A stretch of 17,361 bases of DNA from an uncultured Eubacteriales bacterium (lineage in GTDB: Bacteria; Bacillota; Clostridia; Oscillospirales; CAG-272): the NCBI GenBank assembly GCA_900544985.1, contig UQXK01000035.1, positions 1 through 17,361 of the forward strand, read 5' to 3'. Positions within the stretch are counted from its first letter, which is position 1, and each line of letters starts with the position of its first letter. This document shows positions 11,320-17,361 of this stretch, piece after piece. The notes under the pieces are model-generated. The model searched no databases. It was not told the origin of the DNA and worked only from the letters and a program-made list of their open reading frames with translations. The position numbers were made by a program, and so were the translations under genes.

Positions 11320-13155
11320 TTATTGTGCAGGTTCTTCCGTTTCGGAAGTCGTATTTGTGCCTAAAAGATAATCAACATAGTTGTTCAAATAAGCTTTTGT
11401 AAACATATTAACTCCCCAGAAATTCGTTGAGATTTCGGAAAGACCGCTTGTTACATAAGCATCGGAGTTAAAGATAACGGGAACAACGGGAGCGTCTTTT
11501 ATAAGCAATTCTTCTGCTTCATGAAGTTTGGCTGCTTTTTCTTTCTGATCGGTAATACCGAAAGCTTCCGCTATAAGCGCGTCATATGCTTCGTTATAGT
11601 AACCTGTTACATGAGGAAGCGCGTTGTATATAACGCTCGAATCGGTGTCTTCTTCCGATACTCTTCCGCTGTAAGCTTTTGCAAACGGAGCAAGGTTGTA
11701 TATAGGATAAGCAGACATCATCTGATAATCAAGACCTATAACATCATAGTCGCCGGACTTGTAAACTTCCGCATATACATCGGCGGGAACGCCTTTCATT
11801 ACGACCTTGAAACCGAGCTCTTCCCAAGCTTTTTTAGCATAAGAAGCAACCGTTTTTTCCTTGCTCATATATCCCCATTCAGCAGACTGATAACTGTCGT
11901 TTACGGAATCGGATATATAATAAAGATAGATTTCTTCATAAGTAGAAGGATCTATTCCCGCTTCTGCGAGGATATTCTTAGCTTCGTCTATCTTTGCCGA
12001 GGAAGAAAGTATGTCTCCGCCTTTTTTGCGGAACGATGTTCCCTTTTTCGTATTGAATATCATACCGGGAATAAGACCGGTAGCCGCATCGGCACCGCCG
12101 CCGACAGCCTCTGCAATAGCGTTTCTGTCAAGCGCAATGGAAAGCGCGTAACGTACAGATGCGTTTGAGCCTATCGCGCTGTTTGTATTGAAATAATAAG
12201 AATATGTAGATGCAAGATCGTTATATTTTACACTTGAAGATTTAAAGTTAGAGAGTACGGGAGATGTGAGGTTCGAAGCGTAAAAGAGGTCACGCGAAGA
12301 AAGCATCGAGATTATATCCGTTGTAGCTTTTTCATCGTATACGACCGCTCTGTCCAGAGGAGTATCGTAATGGATAATGATCTGATAAGGCGTTACGTAC
12401 TTGTCTATATCTTCATTATTGGCTATCTGTGAGATATAGTAATATTTCGATCTTTCGAGAACGATGTTTTCGCCTGCCTCGCCGCTGAAACGTCTTACTC
12501 TGAAAGGTCCGTTTGTGGAAAGGTCGCTGCTCTTCTTAGACCATGTGTCGGGGTAGGATTTAAGCTTTGTTTCACGAACGGGAACAAGGGCAAGACTTGC
12601 AAGGTTGTATAAAAATTCGTCTATGTCTGCGCCTTCTTCAAACTCGACGACCATTTCGTCTTTGGAAAGCGAATATACACCTATATCGTCTTCGCCTATC
12701 TCACCCATTTTACGTGCGTGTGCGCCCTTTACTCCCATAAGAAGAGATGCCGCCTCACACTCGAAAGCAGGATCGAGTATACGCTTCCATGCGTATATTA
12801 TATCGTTTGTCTGAACAAGAGAACCGTCGCTCCAATACGTTGTATTGATGCTGAGCTTCATGCTCTTTTCACCGGTTTTTTCGTCGGTGATGATCTCGTA
12901 CTTATCCATAAGAGCATTGGAAAGCTTTCCGTTCTCATCGATCTTCATAAGTCCTTCGAAAATAAGACTGAGGATTTTCGACGTATTTTCGTCCGTATAT
13001 GCAATAGCCGGATCGAGGTCGTAGACCTTCGTTCCGAGATATATGTCTATAACAGCGCCGCTTCCGTTAGGATCATCATCTTCTATTTTGGTACAGCCTG
13101 CAAAGCAAAGTATGCACATTGCAAGAGCCAAAGCGAAGGATAATATTTTCTTCAT
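11320..13155 (-). CDS. Peptide ABC transporter substrate-binding lipoprotein (SBP family 5), 611 aa
   Basis: An extracytoplasmic binding protein of the OppA/DppA type that delivers oligopeptides to an ABC importer. The start at MKKILSFALALAMCILCFAGC is chosen over an upstream TTG because it gives a clean lipoprotein signal peptide with lipidation at Cys21 and has GGAGGG 9 bases before the ATG. The mature part shows family features: TKVYDLDPAIAYTDENTSKILSLIFEGLMKID, SDGSLVQTNDIIYAWKRILDP, NGPFRVRRF and RYALSIALDRNAIAEAV. The length is somewhat above the typical 540-560. No permease or ATPase gene lies beside it in the window, so it is an orphan component or serves a transporter encoded elsewhere. 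It is monocistronic, with its own promoter and terminator. The exact ligand is not predictable. Confidence 0.88.
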   Translation of the reverse strand: MKKILSFALALAMCILCFAGCTKIEDDDPNGSGAVIDIYLGTKVYDLDPAIAYTDENTSKILSLIFEGLMKIDENGKLSNALMDKYEIITDEKTGEKSMKLSINTTYWSDGSLVQTNDIIYAWKRILDPAFECEAASLLMGVKGAHARKMGEIGEDDIGVYSLSKDEMVVEFEEGADIDEFLYNLASLALVPVRETKLKSYPDTWSKKSSDLSTNGPFRVRRFSGEAGENIVLERSKYYYISQIANNEDIDKYVTPYQIIIHYDTPLDRAVVYDEKATTDIISMLSSRDLFYASNLTSPVLSNFKSSSVKYNDLASTYSYYFNTNSAIGSNASVRYALSIALDRNAIAEAVGGGADAATGLIPGMIFNTKKGTSFRKKGGDILSSSAKIDEAKNILAEAGIDPSTYEEIYLYYISDSVNDSYQSAEWGYMSKEKTVASYAKKAWEELGFKVVMKGVPADVYAEVYKSGDYDVIGLDYQMMSAYPIYNLAPFAKAYSGRVSEEDTDSSVIYNALPHVTGYYNEAYDALIAEAFGITDQKEKAAKLHEAEELLIKDAPVVPVIFNSDAYVTSGLSEISTNFWGVNMFTKAYLNNYVDYLLGTNTTSETEEPAQ

Positions 13156-13183
13156 TTTATGAACCCTCCAAGTTTTTGCCAAT

Positions 13184-13196
13184 ACCGTTTAACGGT
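13184..13196 (-). promoter_or_regulatory. Inverted repeat in the leader of the binding-protein gene
   Basis: ACCGTT and AACGGT flank a single base, forming a 13-bp palindrome between the promoter and the ribosome-binding site. It could be an operator or a small hairpin. No regulator is identified. Confidence 0.35.
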
Positions 13197-13238
13197 GGGA
13201 TTTTCATCTTTTCCGTATCTCGATTATTTGTCTTTATA

Positions 13239-13268
13239 ATTATATCACTTCTCACCCCTATAAATCAA
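13239..13268 (-). promoter_or_regulatory. Sigma-A promoter of the binding-protein gene
   Basis: TTGATT (13268-13263), an 18-nt spacer and TATAAT (13244-13239) on the minus strand. The leader would be about 75 nt. The sequence between this promoter and the argS promoter (13269-13403) is AT-rich and shows nothing else. Confidence 0.65.
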
Positions 13269-13403
13269 ACCTTATTTTTATAAACTTTAATATTTATTCA
13301 CTTTGACCAATTTTTCATCGTCTTATTGTGTACTTTTTACAGTCAAAAAACATTTTTTGATAAAAACATCCTCTTATTTTTTGTAAATTCCGCTATTTTT
13401 AAC

Positions 13404-13432
13404 TTGCACATATAAAAATAATGTAGTATAAT
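13404..13432 (+). promoter_or_regulatory. Sigma-A promoter of argS
   Basis: TTGCAC (13404-13409), 17 nt, TATAAT (13427-13432). The leader is only about 58 nt, too short for a T-box riboswitch. This promoter probably drives argS-yebC and the phosphohexomutase gene. Confidence 0.8.
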
Positions 13433-13497
13433 ATATTATCGTGTAAGAAATTTTATATAAATTAAAACATCGTACAGAACACAATTCGGAGGAAATC

Positions 13498-15228
13498 ATG
13501 ACGCAATTAAAGCAAAACATAGCGCTTTCGATAGAAAAAGCTTTGTCGGAACTATGCCCTTCCGCTTCTCTTTCGGAAAAAGATATATATGATATGTTGG
13601 AATACCCTCCCGACGACAGTATGGGAGACATTGCATTTCCCTGCTTTAAACTTTCAAAAACAATGCGCATGGCTCCCCCTGTTATAGCGGAAAAGCTCTA
13701 CTCTTTCATTGAGCAAGCGCTTCCTTCCGGAACATCAAAGGCGCAGAAGATAGGCGGATATGTAAACTTTTTCGCCTCCGATGATTTTTATAAAGACACG
13801 GTAATAAGCGATATAGAAAAAAAGGGGGCGGACTACGGCGCGTCCGACGAAGGAAAAGGAAAAACCGTCGTTCTCGATTACTCTTCCCCTAATATTGCCA
13901 AGCCTTTTCATATAGGTCACCTCGGAACAACGGTCATAGGTCATTCATTAAAACTTCTACACCAATATCAAGGATATGAATGTGTCGGAATAAACTACCT
14001 CGGCGACTGGGGAACGCAGTTCGGAAAGCTCATAACGGCATACCGCCTGTGGGGAAAAAAAGAAGATATAGAAAACGGCGGCATAGACAAGCTTGTGGAG
14101 CTTTACGTAAAATTCCACGCCGAAGCGGAGAAGGACGAAACTCTCAACGATAAAGCAAGAGAAGAATTTTCAAAGCTCGAACACGGCGACGAAGAAAATA
14201 TCGCTCTCTGGAAATGGTTCAAGGAAATAAGCCTTGCCGAATATGAAAAAACATACAAGCAGCTCGGCATAACTTTCGACAGCTACAACGGAGAAAGCTT
14301 CTATACCGACAAGATGCCCGAACAGGTCGAAATGCTTAAAGCCAAGAACTTATTGAAAATAGATTCGGGCGCTTCCATCGTCGATCTTTCGGAATACAAT
14401 ATGCCCCCTTGCCTTATACTCAAAAGCGACGGTTCGACGCTGTATCCCACGCGCGATATAGCAGCCGCCGTATACCGCGACCGCACGTATCATTTCGACA
14501 AATGCATTTATGTCACCTCTGCGGGACAGTCACTCCATTTTGCGCAATGGTTCAAGGTCGTGGAGCTTATGGGTTACGACTTCTACAATAAACTTTATCA
14601 CGTTCCTTACGGCACAGTCAGCATAAACGGAGAAAAACTCGCAACAAGAACGGGAAACGTTATACTTCTCAGAGATCTGTTCTCGGTTGCAGTCGAAAAA
14701 GTCCGCGCGATAATGGAAGAAAAAAATCCGAACATGCAGAACAAAGACGAGTCTGCGGAAGCCGTAGGCGTCGGCGCGATAGTTTTCTACTATCTTTCCA
14801 ACAGCAGGATAAAAGATATCAACTTTATAATGGAAGACGCTCTCGATTTCAACGGCAATACAGGACCTTACGCGCAGTACACTTACGCAAGAACTTGCAG
14901 CGTGTTGAATAAGCTTTCGGATGAAGCAAACGTTTCCGTTCCGAAAGTCAGCCTCACTCTCGAAAAAGCCGAAAGAGACCTTTCAAAATCGCTCTCGCTC
15001 TTCCCCGAAAAAGTCTCGGAAGCGATAAACGCGATGGAGCCGAGCACGGTAACAAGATATATCCTCGACCTTTGCGGAGCGTTCAACCGCTTCTATCAGT
15101 CTTGTGCCATATCCTCCTGCGAAGACGCCGACAAAAAAGCCCTTCGTATCGCGCTCACGCGCTCGACGAAAAACATACTCGGCAAAGCGCTCGAACTCAT
15201 ATGCGTAAAGCACCCCGAAAAAATCTGA
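13498..15228 (+). CDS. argS: Arginyl-tRNA synthetase, 576 aa
   Basis: A class I synthetase that charges tRNA-Arg. The N-terminal additional domain is followed by SSPNIAKPFHIGHLG, with HIGH at residues 138-141, and NYLGDWGTQFGKLI, which is strongly conserved in ArgS. The second ATP-binding loop reads NGEKLATRTGN (about 378-387) in place of KMSKS, a common variation in ArgS. The C-terminal DALR anticodon-binding domain begins around GNTGPYAQYTYAR and includes YILDLCGAFNRFYQSC. Length is typical. The start has GGAGG at 13488-13492. yebC follows after 57 bp with no terminator seen, which suggests one operon. Confidence 0.95.
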   Translation: MTQLKQNIALSIEKALSELCPSASLSEKDIYDMLEYPPDDSMGDIAFPCFKLSKTMRMAPPVIAEKLYSFIEQALPSGTSKAQKIGGYVNFFASDDFYKDTVISDIEKKGADYGASDEGKGKTVVLDYSSPNIAKPFHIGHLGTTVIGHSLKLLHQYQGYECVGINYLGDWGTQFGKLITAYRLWGKKEDIENGGIDKLVELYVKFHAEAEKDETLNDKAREEFSKLEHGDEENIALWKWFKEISLAEYEKTYKQLGITFDSYNGESFYTDKMPEQVEMLKAKNLLKIDSGASIVDLSEYNMPPCLILKSDGSTLYPTRDIAAAVYRDRTYHFDKCIYVTSAGQSLHFAQWFKVVELMGYDFYNKLYHVPYGTVSINGEKLATRTGNVILLRDLFSVAVEKVRAIMEEKNPNMQNKDESAEAVGVGAIVFYYLSNSRIKDINFIMEDALDFNGNTGPYAQYTYARTCSVLNKLSDEANVSVPKVSLTLEKAERDLSKSLSLFPEKVSEAINAMEPSTVTRYILDLCGAFNRFYQSCAISSCEDADKKALRIALTRSTKNILGKALELICVKHPEKI

Positions 15229-15285
15229 TATAAATCAAATCAGTAAAATAAAAATAAAATTCATCTGTTTTCAAGGAGAATTATC

Positions 15286-16026
15286 ATGTCAGGACATAGC
15301 AAGTGGCATAACATTCAAGCAAAAAAATCAAAAACAGACGCAGCCCGCGCCAAAATATTCACAAAAATAGGTAAGGAAATGATGATCGCCATAAGAGAAG
15401 GCGGTCCCAATCCGGAATCAAACTCCAAGCTCCGCGATCTTATCGCAAAAGCAAAGGCGAACAACGTTCCCAACGATAATATCGAAAGAACGATCAAAAA
15501 AGGCTCCGGCACAGACGCGGTAGCATATGAAGAGCTCGTATACGAAGGATACGGTCCTTCCGGCGTTGCGGTAATAGTCGAAGCCGCAACAGACAACAAG
15601 AACAGAACGGCAGGAGATGTGCGCCATTACTTCGACAAATTCGGCGGAAACCTCGGTCAGACCGGCTGTGTCGGATTCCTGTTCTCCCAGAAAGGCGTAA
15701 TTATCATTTCAGAGAACGACGAATACGGCGATAAAGTCGTAGACGGCGACAAGCTCATGGAAGACGCGCTCGAATGCGGCGCCGCAGATTTTGCGGAAGA
15801 AGAGGGATACTACGAAATCTACACAGAACCCGATGACCTTTCCGCAGTATGCGAAGATCTCGAAAAGAAAGGCTACAAATTCGAATCCGCAGAAGTAGCA
15901 AAAGTTCCCTCAACATACGTTTCTCTCGAAAGCGAAGACGACAAGAAGATGATGAACCTTCTTATAGAAAATCTCGAAGAAAACGACGACATCGTAAACG
16001 TATGGCACAACTGGGACGAAAACTGA
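15286..16026 (+). CDS. yebC: YebC/PmpR family regulatory protein, 246 aa
   Basis: A member of the TACO1/YebC family. These proteins were annotated as transcriptional regulators, and more recent work links YebC homologues to translation of difficult peptide stretches. The N-terminus MSGHSKWHNIQAKKSKTDAAR is the diagnostic start. GGPNPESNSKLRDLIAKAKANNVPNDNIERTIKKG and YEGYGPSGVAVIVEAATDNKNRTAGDVRHYFDKFGGNLG are the conserved blocks of domains 1 and 2. Length is as usual (about 240-250). AAGGAG precedes the ATG. It lies between argS and the mutase gene with short gaps (57 and 47 bp), so it is probably co-transcribed with both. Confidence 0.95.
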   Translation: MSGHSKWHNIQAKKSKTDAARAKIFTKIGKEMMIAIREGGPNPESNSKLRDLIAKAKANNVPNDNIERTIKKGSGTDAVAYEELVYEGYGPSGVAVIVEAATDNKNRTAGDVRHYFDKFGGNLGQTGCVGFLFSQKGVIIISENDEYGDKVVDGDKLMEDALECGAADFAEEEGYYEIYTEPDDLSAVCEDLEKKGYKFESAEVAKVPSTYVSLESEDDKKMMNLLIENLEENDDIVNVWHNWDEN

Positions 16027-16073
16027 AATCAGTTAAAATTATTTAATTTCCCATAAACAGAAAGGCAATCAAA

Positions 16074-17361
16074 ATGATCACCGACAACAAATACTCTCTC
16101 GCTTTCCGCAGTATGTTCCGCGAATACGATATCCGCGGCAGAGTAAACGAAGAGGAGCTCTGCCCCGACAACGTATACAAAATCGTAAGCGCATACGCAA
16201 AATATATTAAAAGAAGAAACATTCTCCGCTCTGTCGTAGGATACGACAGCCGCTCTTGCTCGCCCTCCTTTGCAGAAGCCGCAACAAAGGCGCTCATAGA
16301 CAACGGAGTAGACGTATTCTTCACGGGACTCACGCTCTCTCCCGTAACATATTTCGCACAGTACCACCTGAGCTGCGAGGGAGCTGTTATGATAACAGCA
16401 AGCCACAACCCCGACGGTTGGTCAGGTTTTAAATTCGCAAACGGATATTCCAAAACGCTCGAACCGGACGACATAAAAGAAGTATACTCTCTTCTCGACG
16501 CTCCGAACGATTCCGATAAAAAAGGAATATACACGGAGGTAGACGTCCGCGACGCGTATATAGACGCGATAGTTTCAAGAATACACATGGGGCCGAAAAA
16601 GCCGAGAATCGTTATAGACGCGGCAAACGGCGGAGCCGGACTTTTCGCATACGAAGTATTCCAAAGACTCGGCTGCATGACATTCCAGCTCAATATAGAT
16701 CCCGACACAACATTCCCCAGATACTTCCCCAACCCCTCCGATATAAAGGGACGTGAGCTTCTCCGCAAAATGGTTCTTCATCCGTATGTTCACGCGGACA
16801 TCGGTCTTTCTTTCGACGGAGACGGAGACAGAATAGGCGTTATCGACGAAAAGGGCGAAAATGTTTGGAGCGACACTGTTCTTGCACTTCTCGCAAAACA
16901 GCTTCTCGAAAAAACTCCCGGCGCCACTGTAATCTATGATGTTAAATGCTCAAAAACACTTACGGACGTCATAGAACAAAACGGCGGACACCCCGTAATG
17001 TGGAAAACAGGTCACTCCTACATAAAAGCAAAAATGCACGAGCTCCACGCAGAGCTTGCGGGAGAACGCAGCGGTCATATATTTATAGGCGGAGAAGATT
17101 GGTACGGATTTGACGACGCCACATTCGTTGCGGCAAAGCTCCTCGAATTCCTCTCCTACTCCGAAAACACGGTTTCCGAAATAATCGACACATTCCCCAA
17201 GTATATAACTTCTCCCGAAATAAAGGCTTTCTGCCCCGACGAAAAGAAATACGGTATAGTTGACGAAATCACCGAAAAATTCAAAAAAGAATACCCCAAC
17301 AAAGTTTGCGATGTAAACGGCGCGCGTGTTCAGTTTGAACATGGCTGGGGACTCATAAGAG
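16074..17361 (+). CDS. Phosphomannomutase/phosphoglucomutase (partial, cut by window end)
   Basis: An alpha-D-phosphohexomutase interconverting hexose 6- and 1-phosphates for sugar-nucleotide supply. The 429 complete codons run off the right edge, and ManB/AlgC-type proteins usually have about 30-80 more residues. FREYDIRGRVNEEEL is the N-terminal signature. TASHNPDGWSGFK holds the phosphoserine (Ser110). FDGDGDRIG holds the metal-binding aspartates (248, 250, 252). GERSGHIFIGGEDWYGFDD is the sugar-binding loop of the PMM/PGM subgroup. This distinguishes it from the GlmM encoded at 5792-7168. AAAGG lies before the ATG. It continues the argS-yebC run. Mannose versus glucose preference cannot be judged from the sequence. 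Confidence 0.9.
   Translation, partial: MITDNKYSLAFRSMFREYDIRGRVNEEELCPDNVYKIVSAYAKYIKRRNILRSVVGYDSRSCSPSFAEAATKALIDNGVDVFFTGLTLSPVTYFAQYHLSCEGAVMITASHNPDGWSGFKFANGYSKTLEPDDIKEVYSLLDAPNDSDKKGIYTEVDVRDAYIDAIVSRIHMGPKKPRIVIDAANGGAGLFAYEVFQRLGCMTFQLNIDPDTTFPRYFPNPSDIKGRELLRKMVLHPYVHADIGLSFDGDGDRIGVIDEKGENVWSDTVLALLAKQLLEKTPGATVIYDVKCSKTLTDVIEQNGGHPVMWKTGHSYIKAKMHELHAELAGERSGHIFIGGEDWYGFDDATFVAAKLLEFLSYSENTVSEIIDTFPKYITSPEIKAFCPDEKKYGIVDEITEKFKKEYPNKVCDVNGARVQFEHGWGLIR

Noticed and set aside
13156..13182. Upstream TTG start for the peptide-binding lipoprotein
   Set aside because: It would add nine charged or bulky residues before the signal peptide and would include the GGAGGG ribosome-binding site within the coding sequence.
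13433..13497. T-box riboswitch upstream of argS
   Set aside because: The leader is only about 58 nt and has no T-box sequence or terminator, so there is no room for one.

Overview
The window reads as chromosomal DNA of an endospore-forming anaerobic Firmicute, most likely an uncultured member of class Clostridia (Oscillospirales-like). The basis is the gene set: spoIIR, sigK, a SipL/DUF3794-LysM spore-coat morphogenesis protein, an alpha/beta-type small acid-soluble spore protein and dpaA-dpaB. Base composition is moderate, with heavy ATA (Ile) and AGA codon use. No rRNA, tRNA, CRISPR array, phage gene or transposase was seen.

Layout, left to right. (1) 1-260 is the 3' end of a dxs-like gene whose last codons and stop lie in a hairpin repeat. 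(2) 218-619 is a two-unit hairpin repeat locus, followed by the spoIIR leader. (3) spoIIR (+) and a Ppx/GppA phosphatase gene (-) converge and overlap by 41 bp. (4) sigK (+) and the sipL-like gene (+) follow, then a strong terminator. (5) An SASP gene (-) is followed by about 490 bp of AT-rich non-coding DNA holding a broken repeat copy. (6) glmM (-) has a consensus sigma-A promoter and a long structured leader. It diverges from a DUF3343 gene plus a cysteine desulfurase gene (+). (7) A second repeat locus separates the desulfurase gene from the convergent dpaA-dpaB operon (-). (8) A third repeat locus separates dpaA from an oligopeptide-binding lipoprotein gene (-). (9) argS, yebC and a phosphomannomutase/phosphoglucomutase gene (+, cut by the window end) form a rightward run.

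The sporulation genes cover successive stages. SpoIIR is the forespore signal that activates pro-sigma-E. SigK is the late mother-cell sigma factor. The SipL-like protein works in coat assembly. DpaAB makes the dipicolinic acid loaded into the core, and SASP coats the core DNA. The remaining genes are housekeeping: isoprenoids, amino-sugar and cell-wall precursors, sulfur or selenium transfer, peptide uptake and translation.

The most unusual feature is a family of hairpin-rich repeats of about 150-190 bp. Six full units sit as three A-B pairs, all in + orientation. Each unit keeps its hairpins while the stem sequence changes in a compensated way. In every pair an intrinsic terminator lies between A and B and is enclosed by a second possible stem. 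A lone hairpin and a 19-base fragment of the family occur elsewhere, and repeat sequence supplies the C-terminal codons of several genes. A second notable point is that the ppx transcript appears to run antisense across the whole of spoIIR before meeting a terminator in the spoIIR leader.
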